A DNA stretch of 44,148 nucleotides, taken from the IMG/VR virus record IMGVR_UViG_3300009538_000031, positions 1 to 44,148 of that record; one strand, written 5' to 3'. The translations under genes and the position numbers were made by a program. This document shows positions 25,150 through 32,892 of this stretch, one piece after another; position 1 is the stretch's first letter; each line of letters starts with the position of its first letter. The notes under the pieces are model-generated. The model did no database searches, was not told where the DNA came from, and saw nothing but the letters and a program-made list of their open reading frames with translations. This DNA comes from a virus.

Positions 25150-26798
25150 CAGACCCTCGTCGCCTGGCGCATCGCGCCGCTGTTGCGCTTGATCGCCTTC
25201 TGGAACATCGCCTCGACGAGATCGCTGTGCTGCGCCATGTGGTTGCGGAAGCTCTGGGCGTCGGTGGCGTTGATGTTCCAGTTGTTCACGATGACCATGC
25301 CTGGCGGGCCTATGGCAGTCCCATTATTCATCTGCTCGAGCAAGCCACGATTCTTCGACGTGGCCTCCTTGCTGACGACGAACTCTCCGGGCTGCAACGC
25401 GGCCAGCACCTCGCCGCCGGCGTGGTACTTCGGGAGGCCTCCGACGTAGCCGCCCTGGTGGAATGCGCCAATGAACTTGAAGGCTGCTTTGAACACGGAG
25501 CCAGGCCCGACGCCGAAGGGCGAGAGGATCGCAGCGATGACGCCCACGGCGGCAATGAAGGCGAAGAACTTGGCGATCATGGACGCGATCGCCTCGAGCA
25601 CCGACTTGGCGAACTCCTTGAAGAAATCTTTGGCTTTCACGGTGCCGTCGATCATGCCCTTAAAGAGGCTGGTAAAGTTCGACTCCAATGAGGCGATTCC
25701 TCCCGTAATGATGGACGCCATCTTGGTAGAAATATCCGTGAAGGAGTTCCAAAACTTGGCGACCTGATTGAACATATCCGTCGAAAATGAGGCCGCTTGA
25801 TCTTTCCCGTCCCTCATGGCAGTGGCGACCGCTTTCACAGCACTAATCGCGTGCTTCGCTCCTTCTTCCACGACGCCCCCGCCATGTGTCCATGTGGCTT
25901 CGAGTTTCTTGATGTTGGCATCGGCGGCATCGCCAAGGTCAACGATCTTCGCCGTCAAGGTCTGATGGAACCCGCGCACCGCATCCGCAGCTTCTCGATA
26001 ATTCCTTCCGAGCTGCCCTGGCAAATGTCCCAACGTGTCATAGAACTTAATGAGCCCCATCACCACCAGATCAATCGCCACCAACAACCCGGCCTTGAAT
26101 AACGTGACGAGCAATTGGAATGCCTCGACGGAGAGATCGACCGCCCGCGCGGTTTTCAGGATGGTATTTTCCCATCCCCCGAACACAGTGATGAGCGTGC
26201 CGACCACCAACGCAATCAGCGCCAACCACGGATGCAGGACGATAAACGCGCCGACCGCTTCGAGCGTGCGCCCGACCAACAGCGCAATATCAGCCACCAC
26301 TCGCAGCAGCAGCCCACTGACAAGCGACAGCACCCCACCCATCAGGACGACGCGAATGAGAAAATCGCGGGTCGGCGCATCCATGTTCTGTAAGGCGTCT
26401 TTGAGGGCGTTCATCACCTTGGTCAAATTATTCAGAACAGGGAGAGCAGCGGTCGCAATAATGATTTGAAACTTGACGGCGGCATCACTGAGGCTCCGGA
26501 GGTGATCGCGCACAGCGGGCACGTACTCGGCAGCGTTTTTGAAGGCGATGGCAAACGCCCCGACAATGACGGTGCCCATCGTCGTGAGTTCACGGCTGGT
26601 TGCCCGTACTGCGATGCCAAAGTCGTGAAACCCCTGGCCAATGGTTTGAATACCCGCACCGACCCCCTGCACCGCGGAGCGAACGCCAGCAGCGAGTTGT
26701 CCAAAAGTTCCCTGGATCCCCTGCACCGAAGCCTTAAGCGCTGCGCTGGCTTCGTCCCTGAACCGAAGAATCAAGGCGAGTTCGGCTGTCGTCGGCAT
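25149..26798 (-). CDS. Tape measure protein
   Basis: 549 residues from ATG 26798 (MPTTAELALILRFRDEASAAL). Tape measure features: an N-terminal long helical region, several hydrophobic spans (about residues 170-240 and 265-285), and the Gly-rich motif FHQGGYVGGLPKYHAGGEVL near residues 460-480 followed by LQPGEFVVSKEAT, common near the C-terminus of tape measures. The modest length predicts a short tail, in the range of 80 nm by the usual 0.15 nm per residue. The start lies inside the preceding gene (65-nt overlap). Confidence 0.88.
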   Translation of the reverse strand: MPTTAELALILRFRDEASAALKASVQGIQGTFGQLAAGVRSAVQGVGAGIQTIGQGFHDFGIAVRATSRELTTMGTVIVGAFAIAFKNAAEYVPAVRDHLRSLSDAAVKFQIIIATAALPVLNNLTKVMNALKDALQNMDAPTRDFLIRVVLMGGVLSLVSGLLLRVVADIALLVGRTLEAVGAFIVLHPWLALIALVVGTLITVFGGWENTILKTARAVDLSVEAFQLLVTLFKAGLLVAIDLVVMGLIKFYDTLGHLPGQLGRNYREAADAVRGFHQTLTAKIVDLGDAADANIKKLEATWTHGGGVVEEGAKHAISAVKAVATAMRDGKDQAASFSTDMFNQVAKFWNSFTDISTKMASIITGGIASLESNFTSLFKGMIDGTVKAKDFFKEFAKSVLEAIASMIAKFFAFIAAVGVIAAILSPFGVGPGSVFKAAFKFIGAFHQGGYVGGLPKYHAGGEVLAALQPGEFVVSKEATSKNRGLLEQMNNGTAIGPPGMVIVNNWNINATDAQSFRNHMAQHSDLVEAMFQKAIKRNSGAMRQATRV

Positions 26799-27072
26799 CA
26801 CGCGCGTCCTTGCGGGTGACCAAGGTGTCGAGATATTCCATGATCTCCATGAATAGCTGCGCCTGGTCGAGCACCCCACCCGGCACCGGCAACAGGCCGC
26901 GCTGCCAGTACCCGTACCACCGTACGTATTCCATGGCGACCGGATCCAGCCGCGCAAATGGACAGCCGGTAATGTCCCACACTTCCCCGGTGTCCTCGTC
27001 GGTGATCTGCAGCCACGGTTGAATCTCCCGCACGCATCGGCATCGCTCGTTGTTCAAACAACTGATCTTCAA
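26734..27072 (-). CDS. Tail assembly chaperone, downstream (gpT-like) reading frame
   Basis: 112 residues if started at TTG 27072; no ATG lies near. The frame is open upstream without a stop to the slippery site at 27096-27102, so it is best read as the -1 frameshift extension of the preceding chaperone, giving about 260 residues in total. Contains CRCVREIQPWLQITDEDTG and CPFARLDPVAMEYVRWYGYWQ typical of such chaperone extensions. The last 65 nt overlap the tape measure start. Independent translation from TTG cannot be excluded. Confidence 0.75.
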   Translation of the reverse strand: MKISCLNNERCRCVREIQPWLQITDEDTGEVWDITGCPFARLDPVAMEYVRWYGYWQRGLLPVPGGVLDQAQLFMEIMEYLDTLVTRKDARDADDSRTRLDSSVQGRSQRSA

Positions 27073-27083
27073 GCCACGTAACT

Positions 27084-27515
27084 CTACGATGAACCGAAAG
27101 GGCGCTTATCGTGCTCCTGTAAGGTGTTCTGTTTGCTGAGTTGGGTCGCCAACTCGGATAGTACCGTGAACGGCATCACATCGAGGACCCGATCCGGCAC
27201 CACCGCGTAGGACTTACTCCCAATCGGCAGGTGGTCGAAACTGTCGGCCATTGGCTTACCGTCGGCATCGAGAAAATTGACCCACCCACGCAGCCCGAAC
27301 TTCACGATCAGCCGTTGCCACGTGCCTGTCCGCAAGGTGTGGCCACTGGCTTCGTCCGGCTTCCCGTTCTCAACTACGACGACGGCGCGGTCGTTGATGT
27401 ATTGCCGGACCCGACCATCAATCACTCCGAGCACCCACTTGGTCGGCTGCTCGCTCTCGCGGTCGTTCTCGCAGACATATTCAAATGTCTGATCCGGGCT
27501 GATCGCCTTGATCAT
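27084..27515 (-). CDS. Tail assembly chaperone (gpG-like)
   Basis: 143 residues with GGAGAG before ATG 27515. Located between the tail tube and tape measure genes, the fixed position of gpG/gpGT. Contains KWVLGVIDGRVRQYIND and VMPFTVLSELATQL. The last codons CCT TTC are part of a CCCTTTC heptamer, three codons before the TAG stop. It would bind the tape measure during tail assembly. Confidence 0.82.
   Translation of the reverse strand: MIKAISPDQTFEYVCENDRESEQPTKWVLGVIDGRVRQYINDRAVVVVENGKPDEASGHTLRTGTWQRLIVKFGLRGWVNFLDADGKPMADSFDHLPIGSKSYAVVPDRVLDVMPFTVLSELATQLSKQNTLQEHDKRPFGSS
27096..27102 (-). other. Programmed -1 frameshift site CCCTTTC
   Basis: In the zero frame the minus strand reads C CCT TTC, the canonical X XXY YYZ form. 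A -1 slip gives CCC TTT CGG and continues open through TTG 27072 into the 26734 reading frame. The stop of the zero frame is at 27086-27084, nine bases after the heptamer. Confidence 0.75.
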
Positions 27516-27654
27516 GTAGCTCTCCTTCCTGTTGGCTGATCACCCAATGCTTGGGGATCAGCGCGGTCATGTCCTGACCTGGTTGTTGCAAGCGCACGAA
27601 GACCACGCCGCCGTCGACGTGTTCTCCGACGATCTCGGCTTGAACCTGTACCAT
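27481..27654 (-). CDS. Small hypothetical tail-region protein
   Basis: 57 residues from ATG 27654, with AGGAGG 7 nt upstream. A short beta-rich start (MVQVQAEIVGEHVDGGVVFVRLQ) is followed by GQDMTALIPKHWVI. It overlaps the chaperone start by 35 nt. Unknown; possibly a minor tail assembly factor. Confidence 0.6.
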   Translation of the reverse strand: MVQVQAEIVGEHVDGGVVFVRLQQPGQDMTALIPKHWVISQQEGELHDQGDQPGSDI

Positions 27655-27679
27655 GTGATCCTCCTGCTGCATTCCGTTG

Positions 27680-28297
27680 TTAGGCACGATGGGCCGCGCT
27701 ATGTTCTGCTGGCGTCATGACCCGAAGATTCTCAATCCTGTTGTCATCCGGGATGCCATTGAGATGATGAACCACCTCATCCGGTTGTAGTCGTCGACCA
27801 AGATGCTGTTCGACTACATATCGGTGCTCTTTGATTAGACCGCCTCGATTTAGCGAGTACTCTGGGAGATAGAGCCGACGGTAACCCTTACCGTCATAGC
27901 TGATCCCGCCACGCCAGCGGGAGGCATAGCGGCCTTGCTTGCCTGTCTCCTTCGTCCGGCGAGTCATCACGCTGTTGCGGCACAAGATGCTACTGATCCC
28001 TGGCACAGACATCCCCCATTGAGCAGCGAGTTCCTTCAACGTATTCCCTCGCTGGTATTGATTGGCGATCAACTGCTCCTGCGCCTGTATCACTTTTCGT
28101 TGTGGGTGAGTATCTCCATGACAGTGCGCTGTACTTTTTCTTCTCGGTTCGTCCCAACGATCCAAAACTCGAAGGATAGCTCCAGCAGTGACTTGATGAT
28201 GTTTAGCGACTGCTTCCAGTGATTCTCCAGACCGATAGGACAATACGATGGCGAGATCATCCCATTCGTTTAGTTTCCTGCACCGCTGTCGATTCAT
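27680..28297 (-). CDS. HNH homing endonuclease
   Basis: 205 residues. The C-terminus is a clear HNH nuclease: LQPDEVVHHLNGIPDDNRIENLRVM...HSAAH supplies the metal-binding His and the Asn. Two N-terminal HTH-like modules (SLEAVAKHHQVTAGAILRVLD and TLKELAAQWGMSVPGISSIL) would read the DNA. It starts in a 1-nt overlap with the tail tube stop. The stretch is visibly less GC-rich than its neighbours, as expected for a mobile insert. Confidence 0.9.
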   Translation of the reverse strand: MNRQRCRKLNEWDDLAIVLSYRSGESLEAVAKHHQVTAGAILRVLDRWDEPRRKSTAHCHGDTHPQRKVIQAQEQLIANQYQRGNTLKELAAQWGMSVPGISSILCRNSVMTRRTKETGKQGRYASRWRGGISYDGKGYRRLYLPEYSLNRGGLIKEHRYVVEQHLGRRLQPDEVVHHLNGIPDDNRIENLRVMTPAEHSAAHRA

Positions 28298-29235
28298 CAG
28301 GTCAGCTGCAGTGTCAGCTCATCGTCACCAGTGTTGTAGGCGAGGCTGAGCGGGATTTCCCACGTCTCGATCCCCTCCCGATCCCCTTGGCGAATGTCAT
28401 CGATCTCACACTTGGGTAACGTGATGGTCATGATGCTGCCAGCCGTCGCGCCCACCACGACGGAGAGTTGCCGCAGCGTGGCGTTCACCCAGTCGGTGAA
28501 CGCGTCGTAGGTCGCCACCGTGAAGGCTTCCGGGTTGAGTGTCGCAATCGCCTTGCGCGTCGTGACCGTGAAACCCTTGTAACCGTGCGTCGCGTTGATG
28601 TCCTCGCGGTTGGCGATCACGTTGCCGAGCGTGATGGTCAACTGCTGCACGACGAACGTGGCAATACTATTGAACGTGAAGGACGACCCTAAGACCTTCG
28701 GGGGCGCATTCACGTTCGTTTCATAGGTCGGCGCAGCCAACGCCGTGTCTGTCGGGACGAGGTAAATCCCGCGGAACGTCCAGCGGATCCTCGCCGGTTG
28801 CCCTGCCGCCAGGATCATCTCGAACGTCCCCACCGCCCCGGTCAGAATGTGCCGACGCCCATCGAAGTTCGCGTAGATCGTGACCGACTTCGCGCCCGTC
28901 CCGAGGCTGTTCGGTTTGTAGGTGACGGAGATGCCGCCAGAGATCGTTTCGGTCATGCTGCACGCCTGGAGCAACGCGCCGTAGCGCGCGGCCGTCCCGG
29001 CGGTACCTGAGCCGTAGAACTCTGTTTCAAACGTGAGCTCGTAGTACCGGCTCCCGAGCAGCCCTGGTGAGGCGCTGATCGTATCGCGCGAGAAATTGCG
29101 CTCCACCTTCGCCCCGACGGGATTGATCGTCGGATTGAACGCGGGAATCGCATCGCTGCCGACCACCGGCACCGGATCCGTCCCATACGTGGTTTCCACT
29201 TTTGCCAAGACCAACGCCCGTCGTCGTAAGCCCAT
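28297..29235 (-). CDS. Major tail tube protein
   Basis: 312 residues; GGAGG-rich leader before ATG 29235. Beta-rich with repeats such as TFETEFYGSGTAGTA, KSVTIYANFDGRRHILTGAVGTFEMIL, FTVTTRKAIATLNPEAF and GDREGIETWEIPLSLAYNTGDDELTLQL. The last segment is a hallmark of siphophage tail tube subunits of this length. It lies just after the hairpin terminator at 29261-29303 and is followed by an HNH gene and the chaperones. Confidence 0.8.
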   Translation of the reverse strand: MGLRRRALVLAKVETTYGTDPVPVVGSDAIPAFNPTINPVGAKVERNFSRDTISASPGLLGSRYYELTFETEFYGSGTAGTAARYGALLQACSMTETISGGISVTYKPNSLGTGAKSVTIYANFDGRRHILTGAVGTFEMILAAGQPARIRWTFRGIYLVPTDTALAAPTYETNVNAPPKVLGSSFTFNSIATFVVQQLTITLGNVIANREDINATHGYKGFTVTTRKAIATLNPEAFTVATYDAFTDWVNATLRQLSVVVGATAGSIMTITLPKCEIDDIRQGDREGIETWEIPLSLAYNTGDDELTLQLT

Positions 29236-29260
29236 TTCTGCTCCTCCTCTGTCCGCCCAA

Positions 29261-29303
29261 ACAAAAAGACGGTTCTGGCTGGTGCACCAGAACCGCCTCT
29301 CTG
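29261..29303 (-). terminator. Intrinsic terminator, copy 2 of the repeated hairpin with CTGGTGCACCAG loop
   Basis: On the minus strand CAGAGAGGCGGTTCTGG pairs with CCAGAACCGTCTTTTTG, leaving a run of T then TTTG. Loop and flanking sequence match copy 1 (17755-17801). Three stem changes are G-U pairs in the minus-strand RNA but would be A-C mismatches on the other strand, so the functional RNA is the minus-strand one. The tail tube ATG is only 25 nt further on. Confidence 0.75.
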
Positions 29304-29373
29304 TGAGGTTGCCCCCGCGAGTGATCAGCCCGCGATGGGCGGCACGTTCAGTGTATTAGTCGCTGTCCACCCG

Positions 29374-29841
29374 TTACGTCCTCGTATCCAGCCGCGTGCG
29401 GTAGTGCAGATCCACCTGGATCAGCACCCCGCGCACCGGAAACTTCGCCATATCCTGCCGCACGACGAACTCGGTCTTCGGAAACGTAAACTCCAGCACC
29501 GTCCCATTCAGTGTCGGATATTGCAGCCCGAGTGCCAGCTTGATGTCTTTCTCGAGGTCCAGCACGCCCTTGTAGTTCGCATCGCCCACCATCTGGGTCT
29601 CGACGTCGAAGACCCGCGTATAGGCAGCGATGAGGACGATGAAGTGCCCGTCGATCTGCGGGAACGCTTGGGCGTTCTCATTGATGGCATCCGGTTCGAT
29701 CATGATGAGCGGAAAATCCTGCTCCGGGATCATCGCCCGCAAGCCGAGCTCGACCTTCTGGATGTACCCAGCGGCCGAGAGTGTCGGGTCGGCGCTCAGT
29801 GTCGTCTTGAGCTGGTTGAGAATCGTCTTGGTCGTTGACAT
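29374..29841 (-). CDS. Tail terminator / gpU-like minor tail protein
   Basis: 155 residues. The helical start (TKTILNQLKTTLSADPTLSA) followed by beta strands (FPLIMIEPDAINENAQAFP, HFIVLIAAYTRVFD, VRGVLIQVDLHYRTR) suits the small tail terminator that caps the tail tube and joins it to the neck. It lies directly before the tail tube gene, in the conserved place. Assigned by fold pattern and position. Confidence 0.7.
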   Translation of the reverse strand: MSTTKTILNQLKTTLSADPTLSAAGYIQKVELGLRAMIPEQDFPLIMIEPDAINENAQAFPQIDGHFIVLIAAYTRVFDVETQMVGDANYKGVLDLEKDIKLALGLQYPTLNGTVLEFTFPKTEFVVRQDMAKFPVRGVLIQVDLHYRTRLDTRT

Positions 29842-30447
29842 CTACAATCGCTTCAGTGCCCGTTCCACCGCCGCCGCAATGAGCGCGATGATCTCCTGGG
29901 CTTTCTCCGCAAGCGAAGAGCGCATGTAGCGATATTCTTTGATCGTGATGCTCGGTTTCAGCACGAAGACCACCACGGCCCGGCCGCCTCGCGTCACCCC
30001 ATAGAGTTTCTTGTTTCTGAAGAACGTCCGCTTGAATCCGCCCAGGCTCGGATTGCTGATGAGATCGCGGGCGGTGTAGCGCGGCACCCCGGATGGCGTG
30101 AGCGCGGGCCCGACAGGGATCGTCAGGTTCCGCGCGTTTCGCGCGGTGATCGTCCCACCCAACTCGAGGATCCTCGCGTAGACGACGTGTGGCCCGATTC
30201 TCGCAACCAGATCCTGTCCCTCTTGCGCCACTTGGTGCGCCATGGAGGCCCGCAACCGTCCGCTGCGGACATGGAGCACCTGTCCGCTCAGCTTCTGCCC
30301 CTTGATGTACCCCTCCAGCAGGATGGCGCCCTGCAGCAGCGTCCGCTGTCCAACCTCCTCGCGCACAGATGACGGCAGCCGCTCGATCTTCGCCAGCAGC
30401 TCCTTCTGGCCCTCCAGCGTGAGGACGAATTCACTGTCAGCCATCAC
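29842..30447 (-). CDS. HK97 gp10-like neck/tail-completion protein
   Basis: 201 residues. The pattern LTLEGQKELLAKIERLP, HVRSGRLRASMA, VVYARILELGGTI and a basic end fit the HK97 gp10 family of phage minor structural proteins. It overlaps the connector gene by 4 nt and abuts the tail terminator. The protein is somewhat longer than typical gp10 proteins (about 130-150) due to an insert at residues 115-165. Confidence 0.8.
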   Translation of the reverse strand: MMADSEFVLTLEGQKELLAKIERLPSSVREEVGQRTLLQGAILLEGYIKGQKLSGQVLHVRSGRLRASMAHQVAQEGQDLVARIGPHVVYARILELGGTITARNARNLTIPVGPALTPSGVPRYTARDLISNPSLGGFKRTFFRNKKLYGVTRGGRAVVVFVLKPSITIKEYRYMRSSLAEKAQEIIALIAAAVERALKRL

Positions 30448-30998
30448 AGCACTGGCCTCACATACAGATCGACCACCGCGTTCCCCTCATCACGGAGCGC
30501 CTTGATCCGATTGCTCACCTCGAGCTCAATGCTGACGTGCAGCTCGCCCTGGCTCTCCAGGAAGTCGGCCGCGATGAGCAAAATTGCCGCTCGCTCGAGA
30601 TCCTGCGGGATGACCTTGTAGCCGCCGTCGTAGACGACCTTGATGTTCTGGAGGCCCTTCCGGAACCTGAACCCATCGAGCTGGACGACGCCCCACCCCT
30701 TATCCACGGTGTAATCCGTGGCTGCGATGAGCGTGGCGCTGCCGTAGGCTCGATCCGGATCGTCAGAGAGGCTGGTCACCGACACGATGGGATAGCGCCG
30801 CGCCATCACCTGGCTCATGACGCCATCGCCGTCGTAGTACTCGGTGATGCCGCTCTCGAACTCGAAGACGCGCTTGCACCGCGCGCTGATGGCCGCGCTG
30901 ACGCGCTCGACGAACTCCGCGAGCATCGCGTCCTTGCTGGCGTCATCGGCCTTGATGCCGAGAAATTCCTTGACGCGGCTATGGGTCGTCAGCGCCAT
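30444..30998 (-). CDS. Head-tail connector (gp6-like)
   Basis: 184 residues. The helix pair VKEFLGIKADDASKDAML and ERVSAAISARCKRVFE, then a beta-rich middle (YYDGDGVMSQVMARRYPIVSV) and C-terminal helices (RAAILLIAADFLESQ) match HK97 gp6 / SPP1 gp15-type connectors. These form the ring under the portal. It overlaps the next gene by 4 nt. Confidence 0.83.
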   Translation of the reverse strand: MALTTHSRVKEFLGIKADDASKDAMLAEFVERVSAAISARCKRVFEFESGITEYYDGDGVMSQVMARRYPIVSVTSLSDDPDRAYGSATLIAATDYTVDKGWGVVQLDGFRFRKGLQNIKVVYDGGYKVIPQDLERAAILLIAADFLESQGELHVSIELEVSNRIKALRDEGNAVVDLYVRPVL

Positions 30999-31135
30999 TC
31001 CTCGTCCTCGGCGTCCTCATCGTCTGTCGCTTCCGGCTCAAGATTCGTCCCGGCACGCCGAGCCCACCCCGGCAGCAACCGAGTCAAGAAGCGGCTGCGG
31101 CGACGGGTCTTCGGCCCGCCGACCATCCGTTCCAT
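30989..31135 (-). CDS. Small basic-then-acidic protein
   Basis: 48 residues from ATG 31135, which has GAGGAG at good spacing; ATG 31186 is an in-frame alternative giving 65 residues. The first half is very Arg-rich (KTRRRSRFLTRLLPGWARR), the end acidic (ATDDEDAEDEE). It overlaps the connector gene by 10 nt. No function seen. Confidence 0.5.
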   Translation of the reverse strand: MERMVGGPKTRRRSRFLTRLLPGWARRAGTNLEPEATDDEDAEDEEWR

Positions 31136-31240
31136 CGGCGGCTCCTCAAAGCTCTTTTTCAAGCTCAGCGGGTTTTTCAATGACATTGAGAGTCCAGGCG
31201 AGGCGACCTTGCGGCCGCCCCACCCAGCTCCACAGACGCC

Positions 31241-31636
31241 TTACGAACCAGCTGCCGCCGGCAGCAGCGGCGGATTGCACCGCAGCTGCATCATCGCCAT
31301 GGTGAAGCTGGGAGTAGTGCCGCCCAGCGTCAGCACGACGCGCTGAAACGGTTTCGCCGGCGTCACCCGCGCATTCAGGTGCAGCGCATGGTTCGCGTTC
31401 GTGATCTGTGCGAACGCCGCCCCCGCGATGTCGGTGTAGGTGCCACCCTGCGTGGCCGATTCTTGCACTTTCGCGTCCAGGGTCGGGCTCGTGCCGGCCA
31501 CCGCGCCCACGGCCAGCAGATACACCACTTCCTCGTATCCCGAGCAGTCCAGGCCGGTCGTGTTCGCCGACGCGGTGACCGCCGCCGGCGCCTGGGCGGT
31601 GTTGGGGTTGATTGCGCTTTTGATCTCACGTGCCAT
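31241..31636 (-). CDS. Probable head decoration or fibre protein
   Basis: 131 residues, GGAGGAGG ahead of ATG 31636. Ala/Thr-rich with beta character (EEVVYLLAVGAVAGTSPTL, HLNARVTPAKPFQRVVLTLG). It directly follows the major capsid gene, where such decoration proteins lie. The name is inferred from position and composition. Confidence 0.6.
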   Translation of the reverse strand: MAREIKSAINPNTAQAPAAVTASANTTGLDCSGYEEVVYLLAVGAVAGTSPTLDAKVQESATQGGTYTDIAGAAFAQITNANHALHLNARVTPAKPFQRVVLTLGGTTPSFTMAMMQLRCNPPLLPAAAGS

Positions 31637-31656
31637 CGAATCCTCCTCCGAGTGAG

Positions 31657-31678
31657 GGGGCGCTAGTCAGAGCGCCCC
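31657..31678 (-). other. Hairpin after the major capsid gene
   Basis: GGGGCGCT and AGCGCCCC form an 8-bp perfect stem around AGTCAG. There is no U-tract on the minus strand, so it is not a standard terminator; it may slow decay of, or attenuate, the abundant capsid mRNA. Confidence 0.5.
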
Positions 31679-31730
31679 GTGCCACCAAACCACCCTGCTG
31701 ACCCGGGTGCGGCATCCAGTGTCTCCTGGC

Positions 31731-32861
31731 TTAGGACGCCGACGTCTTGATCACGGTAAACGCAATCGGCACCGCGATGTCGATCGCGATGCGCTCCGTG
31801 ATCCTTAAGCCCGCCATGTTCTGCTCGAACAGGTTGTCCGTCCCGATCGTCCCCTCGCGGGTGACGGCGATCGTCATCTGCTCCCGATCCCCCAGGAACG
31901 CGTAGCTGAAGTTCCCGTACATCGCGAAGACAGTGTTCAGCGCCGGCGCGCTCGGCAACTTCTTGCTGGTGTACCAGGGCACCCCGACGATCGTCCCTGG
32001 GGCCCCCTGCGACGCCGGTGCTAGGGCGTAGGTCGTCCCGATCTTCTGCTGGCGCAACACGGACAGCGCCGCCTTGTGGAACAGATAGATCGACCCCTCG
32101 TCCACGTCCTCACTCACCTTGTCGGAGGCCTTGATGAGGTCGTCGATCGTGAGGTTGGCGATCGCCGTGTTGCCGGTGGCCATCTGGTAGACGTTCACCC
32201 CGCTCGCGTTGAGCACCCCGACGAACGGCGCGCCAGTCCCGTTGAAGGCCTGGTTGTCCTCCTCGGCGCCGAACTCCTCGGCGAAGATCGTCTGCAGGTA
32301 CTGGATGACCGGCAGCCCCGCATCGGCCAAAAACTCCAGCGAGTAGCTGCACAACCCGACCATCGTCTTGCTGTTCAAGAGCACCTGGCCCAAGGTCGGC
32401 TTGGAGCCCGTGCCCTTCTTGGCCTCCCCCGGCCAGCTCACACTCACCGTCGCCGTCTGGCGCGGAATGCGCAGCGTGTCCGTGTTCATGGGGATCACTC
32501 GGGCCAAGCGACGGAAGACCCCGTACTTCGGAATGATCCGGATGACCTCCGCGCGGAACTCCTCCGGCACCAAGAAGCCCCCGGCGGTATCCGCCCCTTC
32601 GGTCAGCTGCTTGATCTGGGCCGCGTTCGCCCAGCTGGACTGCAGCTGGGCGCAGACCTCGACCTGGCCCCGCACCAGCGAGCGGAGGAAGAGCTTGAAC
32701 TTCTCCGCCCACGCGAGCTTGTCGAGCTCCTCCTCGTTCACGCCCGGGAAGGCGCCGTACTTCCTGTCGACCTTTGTCAAGGGGGCCAGCTTCTCATCGA
32801 CGACCTGGCCGATGAGCCCCTTGAACTCTTCCATGCTGAGCTCTTTCACGGCTCCACTCAT
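31731..32861 (-). CDS. Major capsid protein, HK97 fold
   Basis: 376 residues, start preceded by GGAGGAGAAGAC. The first 80 or so residues form a charged helical delta (scaffold) domain. The shell domain shows TEGADTAGGFLVPEEFRAEVI, then YGVFRRLARVIPM, SLEFLADAGLPVIQYLQTIFAEEFGAEEDNQAFNG, and FLGDREQMTIAVTREG, a regular HK97-type pattern. No separate scaffold gene exists, consistent with the delta domain doing that job and the protease upstream removing it. Confidence 0.92.
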   Translation of the reverse strand: MSGAVKELSMEEFKGLIGQVVDEKLAPLTKVDRKYGAFPGVNEEELDKLAWAEKFKLFLRSLVRGQVEVCAQLQSSWANAAQIKQLTEGADTAGGFLVPEEFRAEVIRIIPKYGVFRRLARVIPMNTDTLRIPRQTATVSVSWPGEAKKGTGSKPTLGQVLLNSKTMVGLCSYSLEFLADAGLPVIQYLQTIFAEEFGAEEDNQAFNGTGAPFVGVLNASGVNVYQMATGNTAIANLTIDDLIKASDKVSEDVDEGSIYLFHKAALSVLRQQKIGTTYALAPASQGAPGTIVGVPWYTSKKLPSAPALNTVFAMYGNFSYAFLGDREQMTIAVTREGTIGTDNLFEQNMAGLRITERIAIDIAVPIAFTVIKTSAS

Positions 32862-32892
32862 GTCTTCTCCTCCTGAAGGTTGTGATGGTGGA

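Noticed and set aside
31657-31678. Hairpin as intrinsic terminator after the capsid gene
   Set aside because: Stem is strong but no T-tract follows on the minus strand, so it is listed only as a hairpin.
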